Assembly (NCBI RefSeq): GCF_032842345.1
Contig: NZ_WBKO01000001.1
Location: 806,001-870,000, forward strand
Length of the DNA stretch: 64,000 nt
Source of the DNA: Methanoculleus caldifontis
GTDB lineage: Archaea; Halobacteriota; Methanomicrobia; Methanomicrobiales; Methanoculleaceae
Direction: 5' to 3'
The notes under the pieces were generated by a model that had not been told where the DNA came from, ran no database searches, and was given only the letters and a program-made list of their open reading frames with translations. Of this stretch, positions 51,810-61,479 are shown piece after piece. Positions within the stretch are counted from its first letter, which is position 1, and every line of letters starts with the position of its first letter. Made by a program: the position numbers and the translations under genes.

Positions 51810-52868
51810 ATGGCAGGGATAAGTAGTAGCGGATCGGCCCTGTATATCTACGCCTGCACCCGCATGCGGGTGCGGAGATCGCAGCTGATACCGCGCGAGG
51901 ACTATCTCCGCATGCTGAATATGAGCCTGCCTGAGATCACCCGGTTCATCGGCGAGACCAACTACCGGTCCGAGATCGATGAACTCGGCACCTCCTTCTC
52001 CGGTATCGACCTCGTTGAGGTGGCCCTGAGCTGGAACCTCGCGAAAGAGTACCAGAGCATCCTGGAGCTCATGCCGGGAGACCTGAAGTACTTCACGGCG
52101 AGTTACCTGCGCCGCTGGGATATCCAGAACATCGTCACCCTCTTGCGCGGCAAGATGCAGGGGATGCGGCCGGGCAAGATCAAGGAGGTCCTGGTCCCGG
52201 CCGGCAGGCTTGACAGGGTCGTCCTCGACCGTCTGGTGGCCGAAGACTCGCCCGAGCGGGTCGTCGAAGCCCTCAGGGGCGAGCGGTTCTATCCGACTCT
52301 CGAGCGGGAACTCCCGCGCGCGGTGGAGACCGGATCGTTTGCTCATCTCGAGAACGAGCTCTACAAAGGCTACTACGCGCGGCTGATCGCCGACGCCACG
52401 GGAGGCCTCAAGGGCGGGGACGTGTTCCTGAAGTACATCGAGCTTGAGATCGATATCCGGAACATTCAGAACCTCTTCCGCCTGCGGGCGAGCCACGTCC
52501 ACGAGGACGTCAGGGAACTGATGATCAGTGGCGGCTCGTTCAAGGTGGAGGAACTGCAGCGGCTCTCGGGACTTGAGGATCGGGACGAGTTCATCGACGC
52601 TCTGAAGCGGCAGGTGAGGATGGTCCCGCTCCTGAACGCACTCGAGGAGATCCGGGGCAGGACCGCCCTCCACCAGGTCGAGGTCGCCCTGACCAAGGTG
52701 CAGCTTGACCAGATGGAGCGGATGTCGAAGCGGTATCCGTTCTCGATCCTTCCGGTCATCGTTTACCTGGAAGAGAAGAAGTACGAAGTCGCGAACCTTC
52801 GCGCCCTCGCCCGGGGCAAGGAAGCCGGCCTCCCCGGTGAGCGGTTACAGGGCTACCTGGTGATGTAG
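51810..52868 (+). CDS. atpC: A-type ATP synthase subunit C
   Basis: 352 residues of the V/A-ATPase C (AC39-like) family, an all-helical funnel that links the K ring to the central stalk. Typical blocks are [36 protein letters not shown] and [17 protein letters not shown]. It starts 13 bp after atpE with GAGGG upstream. Confidence 0.93.
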   Translation: MAGISSSGSALYIYACTRMRVRRSQLIPREDYLRMLNMSLPEITRFIGETNYRSEIDELGTSFSGIDLVEVALSWNLAKEYQSILELMPGDLKYFTASYLRRWDIQNIVTLLRGKMQGMRPGKIKEVLVPAGRLDRVVLDRLVAEDSPERVVEALRGERFYPTLERELPRAVETGSFAHLENELYKGYYARLIADATGGLKGGDVFLKYIELEIDIRNIQNLFRLRASHVHEDVRELMISGGSFKVEELQRLSGLEDRDEFIDALKRQVRMVPLLNALEEIRGRTALHQVEVALTKVQLDQMERMSKRYPFSILPVIVYLEEKKYEVANLRALARGKEAGLPGERLQGYLVM

Positions 52869-52869
52869 A

Positions 52870-53172
52870 ATGGAGATCGCAGTTGTCGGTACCGGTGAAT
52901 TCATCCTCGGGTTCCGGCTTGCGGGGGTCAGGAAGACCTACGCGGCCGAGACCGACGAGCGGCTGGTCGAGCACATCAACCGGGTGCTGGAAGACAAAGA
53001 CGTCGGCATCCTCGTGCTGAAGGGCAGCGACATGGAGCGGATCCCCATGCGGCTTCGCACCACCCTTGAGAACTCCGTCAAACCAACGGTGATCGCGATT
53101 GGCGGAGACGAGGGCGGCCTGTCGATGAGAGAGAGAATCAAGAGATCGGTGGGTGTTGATCTGTGGAAGTAA
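52870..53172 (+). CDS. atpF: A-type ATP synthase subunit F
   Basis: 100 residues of the Rossmann-like F subunit ([38 protein letters not shown]), which binds the central stalk subunit D. It begins 1 bp after the atpC stop. Its stop overlaps the atpA start (TAATG). Confidence 0.93.
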   Translation: MEIAVVGTGEFILGFRLAGVRKTYAAETDERLVEHINRVLEDKDVGILVLKGSDMERIPMRLRTTLENSVKPTVIAIGGDEGGLSMRERIKRSVGVDLWK

Positions 53173-54926
53173 TGGAGAAAGGAAAAGAAAACAGGACTCA
53201 GGGAGTCCTGAAGAGGATTTCAGGGCCGGTCGTCACTGCTGTCGGTCTCGACGCACACATGTACGACGTGGTGAAGGTCGGTACTGAGGAACTGATGGGG
53301 GAGGTCATCAAGATCCAGGGTGAGAACATCATCATCCAGGTCTATGAAGACACCGCCGGTATCAGACCCGGTGAGCCGGTATCGAACACCGGCCTCTCGC
53401 TCGCAGTCGAACTCGGGCCCGGCCTGCTGACCAGTATCTACGACGGGATCCAGCGGCCGCTCGAGGTGCTCATGGACAAGATGGGCAACTTCATCGAGCG
53501 CGGCGTCTCGGCTCCCGGCCTCTCCCACGAGACGAAGTGGGAGTTCGTCCCCACCGTGAAGGCGGGCGACGTCGTCGGCCCCGGGGACATCCTCGGCACG
53601 GTTCAGGAGACGAACATCGTTCACAAGGTCATGGTTCCTCCCCGCATGAAGGGCGGCAAGATCAAGAAGATCTCGGCCGGCAACTTCACGGTGGACGAGA
53701 CTATCTGTGTCCTTGAGGACGGCACCGAGATCACGATGCTCCAGCGCTGGCCGGTCCGTGTGCCCCGCCCCGTGAAGGAGAAGCTGAACCCGGACATCCC
53801 GCTGATCACCGGTCAGCGGATCCTGGACGGTCTCTTCCCCATCGCAAAGGGCGGCACGGCGGCCATCCCCGGCCCGTTCGGGAGCGGCAAGACGGTCACC
53901 CAGCAGCAGCTTGCGAAGTGGTCCGATGCCGAGATCGTCGTCTACATCGGCTGCGGCGAGCGCGGCAACGAGATGACCGAGGTTCTGACGGAGTTCCCCG
54001 AACTGGAGGACCCGAAGACCGGCAAGCCGCTGATGGAGCGGACGGTCCTGATCGCGAACACCTCGAACATGCCGGTCGCGGCCCGTGAAGCATCCGTCTA
54101 CACGGGGATCACGATCGCCGAGTACTTCAGAGACATGGGCTACGACGTCTCCCTGATGGCCGACTCCACCTCCCGGTGGGCTGAGGCCATGCGTGAGATC
54201 TCGAGCCGTCTTGAAGAGATGCCCGGTGAGGAAGGATACCCCGCATACCTTGCGGCGCGCCTCTCGGAGTTCTACGAGCGTGCAGGCCGCGTGATCAACA
54301 GGAACGGCACGAGCGGTTCGGTCTCCGTCATCGGTGCGGTCTCTCCGCCCGGTGGTGACTTCTCCGAGCCCGTCACCCAGAACACCCTGCGTATCGTCAA
54401 GGTCTTCTGGGCACTGGACGCGAAGCTCTCCCAGCGCCGGCACTTCCCGGCGATCAACTGGCTGAACTCCTACTCGCTGTACCTCGACGCCCTCGGCGAC
54501 TGGTACGACCGCGAGGTCTCGCCCGAGTGGAACCCCCTGCGGTCCTGGGCGATGGGTGTCCTCCAGAAGGAAGCCGAACTCCAGGAGATCGTCCAGCTGG
54601 TCGGTTCCGACGCGCTCCCCGACGAGGAGCAGGTCACCATCGAGGTGGCCAGGATGATCCGTGAGATCTTCCTGCAGCAGAACGCCTACGACGCGGTGGA
54701 CACCTACTGCTCGATGGCCAAGCAGTACGACATGATGAAGGCGATCAAGTACTACGCCGACCTTGCCCGGACCGCCCAGGCGGGCGGAGCGACCCCGGCA
54801 CAGGTCATCGGCATCAAGAGCAGGAACGAGCTCCCGCAGATCAAGTTCATCAAGGACTACGAGCCTGAGCTTGAGAAGATCCTGAAGGCCATGAATGCTG
54901 AATTCGAAGCGATGAGGACGGCGTGA
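53172..54926 (+). CDS. atpA: A-type ATP synthase catalytic subunit A
   Basis: 584 residues from the ATG at 53172; a GTG at 53163 is an alternative. It is the catalytic subunit, with Walker [14 protein letters not shown], the A-subunit-specific non-homologous insert ([20 protein letters not shown]), Walker [21 protein letters not shown] and the [14 protein letters not shown] block. It synthesises ATP at the A/B interface. Codon choice is strongly biased, as for a highly made protein. Confidence 0.97.
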   Translation: MEKGKENRTQGVLKRISGPVVTAVGLDAHMYDVVKVGTEELMGEVIKIQGENIIIQVYEDTAGIRPGEPVSNTGLSLAVELGPGLLTSIYDGIQRPLEVLMDKMGNFIERGVSAPGLSHETKWEFVPTVKAGDVVGPGDILGTVQETNIVHKVMVPPRMKGGKIKKISAGNFTVDETICVLEDGTEITMLQRWPVRVPRPVKEKLNPDIPLITGQRILDGLFPIAKGGTAAIPGPFGSGKTVTQQQLAKWSDAEIVVYIGCGERGNEMTEVLTEFPELEDPKTGKPLMERTVLIANTSNMPVAAREASVYTGITIAEYFRDMGYDVSLMADSTSRWAEAMREISSRLEEMPGEEGYPAYLAARLSEFYERAGRVINRNGTSGSVSVIGAVSPPGGDFSEPVTQNTLRIVKVFWALDAKLSQRRHFPAINWLNSYSLYLDALGDWYDREVSPEWNPLRSWAMGVLQKEAELQEIVQLVGSDALPDEEQVTIEVARMIREIFLQQNAYDAVDTYCSMAKQYDMMKAIKYYADLARTAQAGGATPAQVIGIKSRNELPQIKFIKDYEPELEKILKAMNAEFEAMRTA

Positions 54927-54928
54927 CC

Positions 54929-56314
54929 ATGAAGGAATACAGAACGGTTGCACAGATTGCCGGCCCCCTGGTCTTCGTCGAGAAGACGGAGCCGGTGGGC
55001 TACAACGAGCTCGTCAACATCGTGACCGCCGACGGCACGCAGAAGCGCGGCCAGGTGCTGGACACGAGCGACGAGATCGTGGTCGTCCAGGTCTTCGAGA
55101 CCACTGCCGGTATCGGCAGGGACTCGGGGATCCGCTTCACCGGCGAGACGATCAAGATGCCGGTCGGAAGAGAGATGCTCGGACGTATCCTCTCCGGCGG
55201 CGGCAAGCCGATCGACGGCGGCCCGGAGATCGTGCCCGAGAAGAGGCTCGAGATCACCGGCGCGGCCATCAACCCCTACGCCCGTGCGTCCCCTGCGGAC
55301 TTCATCCAGACGGGTATCTCGACGATCGACGGGACGAACACCCTGGTCCGGGGGCAGAAGCTCCCGATCTTCTCCGCCTCCGGTCTGCCCCACAACGATG
55401 TGGCGCTGCAGATCGCGCGGCAGGCGAAGGTGCCCGGCTCGACCGAAGAGTTCGCCGTGGTCTTTGCGGCCATGGGTATCACCCGTGAAGAGGCCAACCA
55501 CTTCATGGCCGACTTTGAGAAGACGGGCGCCCTCGAGCGGGCAGTCGTCTTCTTAAACCTTGCCGACGACCCGGCCGTCGAGCGGATCATCACGCCGCGT
55601 CTCGCGCTCACCACGGCCGAGTACCTGGCGTTCGAACTCGGCTACCACGTGCTCGTCGTCCTGACGGACATGACCAACTACTGCGAGGCGCTCCGTCAGA
55701 TCGGTGCGGCCCGTGAGGAAGTGCCCGGCCGGCGTGGCTATCCGGGTTACATGTACACGGACCTTGCAAACATCTACGAGCGTGCCGGTATCATCAAGGG
55801 CGTCAAGGGCTCTGTGACCCAGATCCCGATCCTGACGATGCCCGGCGACGATATCACCCACCCGATCCCGGACCTGACCGGTTACATCACCGAAGGCCAG
55901 ATCGTGGTCAACCGTGAGCTGCACCGGAAGGGTATCTACCCGCCGATCAACGTGCTGCCCTCGCTCTCCCGTCTGATGAACCTCGGTATCGGGAAGGGGC
56001 ACACCCGCGAGGACCACAAGAAGGTCTCCGATCAGCTCTACGCGGCGTATGCCGAGGGTAACGATCTCCGGGGCCTGGTCGCCATCGTCGGCAAAGACGC
56101 GCTCTCGGAGCGCGACCGGATGTTCCTTGAGTTCGCCGACCTCTTCGAGGACCGGTTCGTCCGGCAGGGACTCTACGAGGACCGGTCGATCGAGGGAACT
56201 CTCGATCTCGGCTGGGACCTCCTCTCGACGCTGCCCGAAGAGCAGCTCGTCCGTATCGACCGCGAACTGATCCAGAAGTATCACCCGAAGTACCGGAAGA
56301 AGGCACAGGGGTAA
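54929..56314 (+). CDS. atpB: A-type ATP synthase regulatory subunit B
   Basis: 461 residues starting [20 protein letters not shown] at the ATG 54929; an in-frame GTG at 54923 overlaps the atpA stop. It is homologous to subunit A but lacks a Walker A motif. It keeps [40 protein letters not shown] and [20 protein letters not shown]. It is the non-catalytic partner in the A3B3 head. Confidence 0.97.
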   Translation: MKEYRTVAQIAGPLVFVEKTEPVGYNELVNIVTADGTQKRGQVLDTSDEIVVVQVFETTAGIGRDSGIRFTGETIKMPVGREMLGRILSGGGKPIDGGPEIVPEKRLEITGAAINPYARASPADFIQTGISTIDGTNTLVRGQKLPIFSASGLPHNDVALQIARQAKVPGSTEEFAVVFAAMGITREEANHFMADFEKTGALERAVVFLNLADDPAVERIITPRLALTTAEYLAFELGYHVLVVLTDMTNYCEALRQIGAAREEVPGRRGYPGYMYTDLANIYERAGIIKGVKGSVTQIPILTMPGDDITHPIPDLTGYITEGQIVVNRELHRKGIYPPINVLPSLSRLMNLGIGKGHTREDHKKVSDQLYAAYAEGNDLRGLVAIVGKDALSERDRMFLEFADLFEDRFVRQGLYEDRSIEGTLDLGWDLLSTLPEEQLVRIDRELIQKYHPKYRKKAQG

Positions 56315-56320
56315 GTGTCC

Positions 56321-56947
56321 ATGGCGCTGCGAGATATCAAGCCGACCCGATCTGAGCTGATCAACGTCAAGCGGCGGATCAAGCTCTCGGAGCGCGGCTA
56401 CAACATCTTAAAGATGAAGCGCGATGGGCTGATCCTGGAGTTCTTCAAGGTGCTGCAGCAGGCCAAAGACAGCCGCGGCGCGATGCTGGAGCGGTATACG
56501 CATGCGATGGAGATGATCGCCCTCGCGGAGACCGTCGAAGGCGCGATCGGGGTGAAGGCCGCCGCCTTCTCGACGGCGGACGTCCCCTCGATCTCCTTAA
56601 AGAGCAAGAACATCATGGGCGTCGTCGTCCCGCAGATCGAGGCATCCTCGGTCCGGAAGGGCGTGCTTGACCGCGGTTACGGGATGCTCGGCACATCTGC
56701 CGTCATCGACGAGACCGCGGAGGCGTTCGAGGACCTGCTTGAGGCGATCATCGAGGCGGCGGAGATCGAGACGACCATGAAGCGGCTGCTCGACGAGATC
56801 GAGAGCACCAAGCGGCGCGTGAACGCGCTCGAGTTCAAGGTGATCCCGGAGCTCTCCGAGGCCAGAGATTTCATCAAGATGCGTCTTGATGAGATGGAAC
56901 GTGAGGAGCTCTTCCGCCTGAAAAAGATTAAGGCCCGGAGCGCCTGA
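56321..56947 (+). CDS. atpD: A-type ATP synthase subunit D
   Basis: 208 residues from the ATG at 56321 (GTG 56315 is an alternative). It is a long helical hairpin (PTRSELINVKRRIKLSERGY at the N-terminus, then EIESTKRRVNALEFKVIPEL near the C-terminus) that forms the rotating central shaft with subunit F. It is the last ATP synthase gene here. A subunit G gene, present in some methanogen operons, does not follow. Confidence 0.95.
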   Translation: MALRDIKPTRSELINVKRRIKLSERGYNILKMKRDGLILEFFKVLQQAKDSRGAMLERYTHAMEMIALAETVEGAIGVKAAAFSTADVPSISLKSKNIMGVVVPQIEASSVRKGVLDRGYGMLGTSAVIDETAEAFEDLLEAIIEAAEIETTMKRLLDEIESTKRRVNALEFKVIPELSEARDFIKMRLDEMEREELFRLKKIKARSA

Positions 56948-56968
56948 TCAGGGTAGGGGTGATACCCG

Positions 56969-58183
56969 GTGGAGATCGGTACGCTTGCAGATGCGGGTAA
57001 ACTGACGGGAACGGTGATGTTGCGGGTTGATTTCAACTCGCCCATCGATCCCTCGTCAAACCAGATTCTGGATGACAAGAGGTTCAGGGAGCACCTGCCG
57101 ACGGTGCAGGCGCTTGAGGATGCGCGGCTCGTTATCCTCACGCACCAGAGCCGGCCCGGCAAGAAGGACTACACGACGCTTGAGGCGCACGCGGCAAAAT
57201 TGGAGCGGATGCTCGGCCGTCCGGTCACCTACGTCGAGGATATCTTCGGGCGGTGCGCCCGCGATGCCATCCGGAGCGCAAAGCGCGGGGATGTCCTGAT
57301 GCTCGAGAACCTCCGGTTTGCCGCCGAGGAGAACCTGACCCTGAAGCCGGAGGATGCGAAGAAGACTCTCCTCGTCCGGAAGCTTGCCGCGATGGCCGAT
57401 ATCTACGTCAACGACGCCTTCGGTACGGCACACCGGTCGCAGCCCTCGATCGTGGGGCTGCCGCTCGTCCTCCCGTCGGTGGGCGGGCTCCTGATGGAGA
57501 AGGAGGTCGCGAACCTCTCCCGGGTCTTTACCGGCGCTCCCCGCCCTGTCACCTTCGTGCTCGGCGGGACGAAGGTGGACGACTCGATCGCGGTCGCAGA
57601 GAATGTTCTGGCGCGGGGGACGGCCGATAAGGTGATCGTGGTCGGAGTGGTCGCGAACGTCTTCCTGCTTGCGGCGGGCCGCGATATCGGGCGGCCGTCG
57701 GCCCAGCTGATCGACCAGCTCGGCTACCGCGCCGAGGTCGAGAAGGCGAAAGCCCTGCTCGAGACCTACCGCGACCGGATCGCCCTGCCGCACTCGGTCG
57801 CCGTTCGCGAGGACGGCGGGCGGGTGGAGTACCCGGTTGACGCCGTCCCGGAGAACGCCCAGGTGCTCGACCTCGGGGCCGAGTCGATCGATCGTCTCAC
57901 GAAGGCGATATCGGATTCGGGAACGGTCGTGGTGAACGGCCCCGCGGGGCTCTTTGAAGAGGAGCAGTTCGCCGTCGGCACCTTCGAGTTGATGAAGGCC
58001 GCCGCCGACGTCGAGTTCTCGGTGGTGGGCGGCGGGCACTCCGGCGCAGCCATCGAGCGGCTCGGTATCGAGGATCGGTTCACGCACATCTCGACAGGCG
58101 GAGGCGCGGCGATCGAGTTCCTGACCGGGAAGAAGATGCCCGCCATCGAAGCGCTGGAGATGTCTAAGTCGATCTTCAGGTGA
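56969..58183 (+). CDS. pgk: Phosphoglycerate kinase
   Basis: 404 residues from a GTG at 56969, preceded by GGGGTGAT. It interconverts 1,3-bisphosphoglycerate and 3-phosphoglycerate in gluconeogenesis. Motifs are VMLRVDFNSPI, THQSRPGKKDYTTLEAHA, LMLENLRFAAEEN, VNDAFGTAHRSQPS, PVTFVLGGTKVDDSI and VVGGGHSGAAIERLG. The gap to atpD is 21 bp, so readthrough from the ATP synthase transcript is likely. Confidence 0.96.
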   Translation: MEIGTLADAGKLTGTVMLRVDFNSPIDPSSNQILDDKRFREHLPTVQALEDARLVILTHQSRPGKKDYTTLEAHAAKLERMLGRPVTYVEDIFGRCARDAIRSAKRGDVLMLENLRFAAEENLTLKPEDAKKTLLVRKLAAMADIYVNDAFGTAHRSQPSIVGLPLVLPSVGGLLMEKEVANLSRVFTGAPRPVTFVLGGTKVDDSIAVAENVLARGTADKVIVVGVVANVFLLAAGRDIGRPSAQLIDQLGYRAEVEKAKALLETYRDRIALPHSVAVREDGGRVEYPVDAVPENAQVLDLGAESIDRLTKAISDSGTVVVNGPAGLFEEEQFAVGTFELMKAAADVEFSVVGGGHSGAAIERLGIEDRFTHISTGGGAAIEFLTGKKMPAIEALEMSKSIFR

Positions 58184-58735
58184 AGGGCGCCTGCGCCCTC
58201 ACTATCATCTCTTCTTGGAATATTCGGGCTGGCGACGGCACGTGCCGCACGTCGGCCGATGCCTCTCCCGGGAGGGAGACGGTTGCGGTGCTCTTTTTTA
58301 GAGATGGTAAAAATCCGAGGAGGGGGACCACACCCGGAAAGCATGTTATGGCCCGGTGTAAATTTGCTTGTTGCCGCTGAACGCTGATGCAGGAGCGGTC
58401 TGGTTCGCGGGCCGCCCCTGCATCGAACCCCTGTAATTCCTGGTTGGTGTCTTGTGGGTGTGGCTGTTGTGGTGATTGCTGATGGAATTGAACGACTGAT
58501 GGTTGCTGAGTGTGGTCGTACCCCGATCCAATATCTATAACGTCGAGTATATAATATTTGCCCATAAATATTTGTGGCAATATTTCTCTCAGAATAAAAA
58601 TCCGGCGCTCAGAGCGGCCCATTTTTTCCAGGGAGTTTCTCTGGTCTCTCCGTTATCCGACCGCAATTCTTTATATCTGCCCGGGTGCAGGGCGGTGGCG
58701 GCGGGAGATGAGCCCGGCACCGCGCCCCCCCCCGG
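58184..58735. other. Long gene-free stretch with a strong hairpin
   Basis: 552 bp, markedly more AT-rich than its surroundings in parts. It holds a 13-bp stem with one mismatch at 58386-58424 (arms GATGCAGGAGCGG and CCGCCCCTGCATC). Next is a G/T-rich run (58440-58520) with repeated TGATGG and CTGA words, and then a TATA-like GAGTATATAATA near 58543-58554. I can support no protein here. An unannotated RNA is possible. Confidence 0.45.
58386..58424 (+). ncRNA. Candidate structured RNA hairpin
   Basis: GATGCAGGAGCGG pairs with CCGCCCCTGCATC over 13 positions with one A-C mismatch and a 13-nt loop. It is about 200 bp past the pgk stop, so it could be part of a separate small RNA or the 3' end of the long ATP synthase-pgk transcript. 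There is no U-run after the stem to support a simple terminator. Confidence 0.3.
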
Positions 58736-59593
58736 TCACTGCCGGAGGAGGGCGACGCGGGAGCCGACGGGGATCCCGATGTCCGCGCCGATGGGGCCGC
58801 ACTTGACCGACATCAGGTAGGCTACCGGCGGGAGGTCGCGGTCGTCGGAGAGCGACTCGTAATTCGCCATCCCTTTGGCGATGACGAGCGTCGCCCGGTC
58901 GAGAGCGTCGGCGAGGACCGGCGGGGCGAGGTCCCGGTTGAGGCCGAGTTCGGCGATGCCGCCGGAGGTGGTGGTGAGCACGTCCGCCCGGCGGTCGAGG
59001 CCGAGGGCCACCGCATCCGCGATCGTCGCGTCGTTCAGGATGGGCGCGCCCCTGACGGCGAGCGTGACATGCGACCCGTTCTGTCGGAGGTGGTCGACCA
59101 GAAGCGCGTCAAAGACGATCTCGCCGCAGTTGTCGGCGAGGTAGACCACCCGTGACGCGAGGGCCTCCATCGCACCGGTGTCGTCGACGGTCAGCCCCGC
59201 GGAGAACTCACGGCGGAAGAACTCGACGAAGTTGTCGGTGACGGTATGCGCCTTTGAGCCGTAGTCCAGCGTGTTGCCGATGACCGACGCAAGTATCAGG
59301 TCGCGGAACGACGAGAGATCGCCGCGCACCCTCCGGCAGACCGCCGCCGCGTCCTCGTTGTTGTTCATCTTCAGGGACCGGTAGGGGTCGGGATCGCCGA
59401 TCATCTCGTAGGCGAGGCGGTGCACCCGGCTCGCGATGACCGGGGCGGGCACGGGATCGGCGGCGATGCGCCGGAGGAGATCGCGGCATGCATCGACGAT
59501 CTCGCTGATGCGCGCCGGATCGTCGATGCAGAGCCTGCTCTCGTACTCGACGCGCGAGATCAGGCATTCCGTGCAGCCTGGATAGAACTTCAT
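58736..59593 (-). CDS. DUF89-family metal-dependent phosphatase-like protein
   Basis: 285 residues. The N-terminus, KFYPGCTECLISRVEYESRL, is the Cys-containing start of archaeal DUF89 proteins. Family motifs follow: SVIGNTLDYGS (ASVIGN), VVYLADNCGEIVFDALLVDH (metal/phosphate site, with DNCGE) and VIAKGMANYESLSD (KGxANYE). DUF89/ARMT1-like proteins are damage-control phosphatases acting on phosphometabolites; the archaeal substrate is unknown. It is transcribed alone, convergent on the gene-free stretch after pgk. Confidence 0.9.
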   Translation of the reverse strand: MKFYPGCTECLISRVEYESRLCIDDPARISEIVDACRDLLRRIAADPVPAPVIASRVHRLAYEMIGDPDPYRSLKMNNNEDAAAVCRRVRGDLSSFRDLILASVIGNTLDYGSKAHTVTDNFVEFFRREFSAGLTVDDTGAMEALASRVVYLADNCGEIVFDALLVDHLRQNGSHVTLAVRGAPILNDATIADAVALGLDRRADVLTTTSGGIAELGLNRDLAPPVLADALDRATLVIAKGMANYESLSDDRDLPPVAYLMSVKCGPIGADIGIPVGSRVALLRQ

Positions 59594-59634
59594 GCTGCTG
59601 AATGTTGGATGCGATGAGCGAAAAAACAGTGTAA

Positions 59635-59708
59635 TGGGGCCACTGCGATTTGAACGCAGGTCAGAAGACCCCCAGTCTCCTAGGATGGCCAGGCTACCCT
59701 ATGGCCCC
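59635..59708 (-). tRNA. tRNA-Pro (GGG)
   Basis: A 74-nt gene with acceptor stem GGGGCCA/TGGCCCC and discriminator A, D-arm GGGT...ATCC, anticodon loop CTGGGGG (anticodon GGG) on a 5-bp stem, and T-arm CTGCG/CGCAG with TTCAAAT. CCA is not encoded. It lies just upstream of the DUF89 gene and is read in the same direction. Confidence 0.9.
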
Positions 59709-59770
59709 TCCCTATCGTATATGCTTGAATTACACATATACTTTCGCTTTGGGGGGCGGGGGCAGAAGGC

Positions 59771-59971
59771 CTATCCCCGCGTTCTCTTGTACTCTTCGAC
59801 ACTCCGCGTCAGCTGTTCCAGCTCGCTGCCGGTGATCTCCATCCTGCCCGTCAGTGCGTTGACCTCGGTGAGGAGCTGCTGGATGCGCACGTACATCACG
59901 TACATGATGAACAGCAGGCAGATGATGATCACCGAGAGCAGAACGATCATGATTGCATTGATATCAGCCAT
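59771..59971 (-). CDS. Small membrane protein with cytoplasmic coiled coil
   Basis: 66 residues. An N-terminal TM helix (AIMIVLLSVIIICLLFIMYV) is followed by a charged heptad-like helix (RIQQLLTEVNALTGRMEITG, then SELEQLTRSVEEYKRTRG). The start overlaps the stop of the MinD-like gene (TAATG), so the two are coupled and the protein is likely a membrane anchor or activator for that ATPase, analogous in layout to a MinD partner (inference). The family is not recognised. Confidence 0.7.
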   Translation of the reverse strand: MADINAIMIVLLSVIIICLLFIMYVMYVRIQQLLTEVNALTGRMEITGSELEQLTRSVEEYKRTRG

Positions 59972-60756
59972 TATGGTCCTCTCCTGAATAGTGTACGGGC
60001 GAGCCGCTCGATAAACCCTTCCTGAACCTTATCGGGCTCTTCCTCGATGGGGATGCCCGCGAGCTCCGCCGCAACTCTTCGGAATACTTTTGACGATTCG
60101 GATCCCGGGTACTTCACGACGATCGGCGTCCTTGCCGCCGCTGCCCTTCGCACGTTCGCATCTTCAGGGATCGTGTCGATGATCCGCACACCCAGAGCCT
60201 TCTCGATCTTCTTCCTGCTCAGGTCGGAGCTGTCGAGGGTTGCCCTGTTGAGGACGGCCCCGCCGACGGCCCCGCCGATCATCTCCGTCAGGATCCTGAT
60301 CTTCAAGGCATCCATGAGCGAAGAGATCTCGGGGTTCACGACCAGCAGCACCTCGTCGGCTACGGTGAGCGGTATGACCGCGTCGGTGCCGATGCCTGCA
60401 GGCGCGTCGAGAAACAGGAAGTCGCAACGGTCGGTGAGGTCGCACATCACGTCTTTGAGCCGTTCCGGATCCGCGCTCTGGAACCCCTGGAGCGAGAGGC
60501 CGCTCGGCACGATCTTGAGGCCGTAGGGCCCCTCGTACATCGCGTCCTGGATCCGGGCATTCCCCGCCAGGACCTCGTGGAGCGTGACGGGTGTCTTATC
60601 GAGCCCCAGCACCAGTCCCAGGTTGGCCATGCCCAGATCCATATCGACGATGCAGGTTTTCCTGCCGAGCTGGGCCAGCGCTGTCCCCAGGTTTGCAGTG
60701 ACGGTCGTCTTCCCGGTTCCTCCTTTGCCGGAGGCGATGGTGTACGCCCTGATCAT
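59971..60756 (-). CDS. minD: MinD/ParA-family ATPase
   Basis: 261 residues. It has the deviant Walker A ASGKGGTGKTTVTANLG (8-24) with the signature Lys11, switch I region VDMDLGMANLG, and switch II/Walker B DFLFLDAPAGIGTDAV. The C-terminus ends EEEPDKVQEGFIERLARTLF, a plausible amphipathic membrane-targeting helix as in MinD. Archaea often have several such ATPases that position chemosensory arrays or pili. The partner here is the small coiled-coil membrane protein directly downstream. Confidence 0.92.
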   Translation of the reverse strand: MIRAYTIASGKGGTGKTTVTANLGTALAQLGRKTCIVDMDLGMANLGLVLGLDKTPVTLHEVLAGNARIQDAMYEGPYGLKIVPSGLSLQGFQSADPERLKDVMCDLTDRCDFLFLDAPAGIGTDAVIPLTVADEVLLVVNPEISSLMDALKIRILTEMIGGAVGGAVLNRATLDSSDLSRKKIEKALGVRIIDTIPEDANVRRAAAARTPIVVKYPGSESSKVFRRVAAELAGIPIEEEPDKVQEGFIERLARTLFRRGP

Positions 60757-61101
60757 CTAAAACCGTCTCAAGGATAGATTGTGGTAGTTATATTTAACCC
60801 TATTCGTTTGGTTTTCTCTCCTGTGGGACTTAAATCCAGTTTAATATGGCATAATCCTCTCGAGCGGGCGAACGGGGTTGTGGGCACCATGAAAGCTCCG
60901 CGCCGCAGGCCGGGCATCCTGCCGCGGATCGGCCCGGCGATGCAGCCCCGGGTGCAGCGCGACTTCCCCTCGCTTTACGGCCCAATTCTCGTGGAATCGC
61001 GGCAAAAAAACGAGTCGGGGGCCGGTCCGTGTCGGTGCCGATTCGATATTCATATATGATGTGACGCATATATGTCCATGAAGTATACCGGGGTTAACTA
61101 C
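60757..61101. other. Divergent intergenic region
   Basis: 345 bp between the leftward minD-like gene and the rightward roadblock gene. An AT-rich part (60780-60850) includes TTATATTTAA near 60788, suited to minD, and TTTAATATGG near 60840. A 54-codon frame from ATG 60891 to 61059 has no ribosome site and I do not support it. TATA-like CATATATG copies at 61050 and 61068 precede the roadblock gene. Confidence 0.4.
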
Positions 61102-61479
61102 ATGAGTCATGATTCCTTCATGGAAGAGAATGCCCTGCGCTGCATCGATGAACTCCGGTCTATCCCCGGGGTTGCCGCATGCGCTCTCGTATCCTGTGAG
61201 GGCGCGGTTCTGGGTAAGTACTTCCGGGAGGGTAGCCAGTCATCGCCTCTTTTCGCAGCGATGTGCGCAACGGTCCTTGCATCGGCAGATGCCGCCTGCG
61301 GCAGCGTCCGTATCCCGCGGCCGTCCATGGTCGCCATCACGGCAACAGACGCCACGATCCTCATCCTGACTGTAGGGGAGGCTGCCCTGATCACGGCGGT
61401 AATAGATAAGTCTGCGGATCTCTCAACAGTACAGAGACGGTTATCATCTATGGCGGTCAGAATCGGAGGGGAGATGTGA
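61102..61479 (+). CDS. Roadblock/LC7-domain protein
   Basis: 125 residues from the ATG at 61102; ATG 61072 is in frame but sits on a TATA-like element. The pattern is that of a single roadblock/LC7 fold: ALRCIDELRSIPGVAACALV, GAVLGKYF, AITATDATILILTVGEAALI. Such proteins dimerise and, in prokaryotes, often partner small GTPases (MglB-like) or signalling proteins. No GTPase is next to it. Instead it is translationally coupled to a response regulator (TGATG), suggesting they act together (inference). Confidence 0.8.
   Translation: MSHDSFMEENALRCIDELRSIPGVAACALVSCEGAVLGKYFREGSQSSPLFAAMCATVLASADAACGSVRIPRPSMVAITATDATILILTVGEAALITAVIDKSADLSTVQRRLSSMAVRIGGEM

Noticed and set aside
58440-58520. C/D-box guide RNA in the G/T-rich run after pgk
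   Set aside because: TGATGG and CTGA words occur, but they overlap one another and I could not place C, D', C' and D boxes with normal spacing and a terminal stem.
60891-61059. A 54-codon gene upstream of the roadblock gene
   Set aside because: No ribosome site, an Arg/Pro-rich composition typical of random GC-rich frames, and the frame runs into the roadblock promoter.
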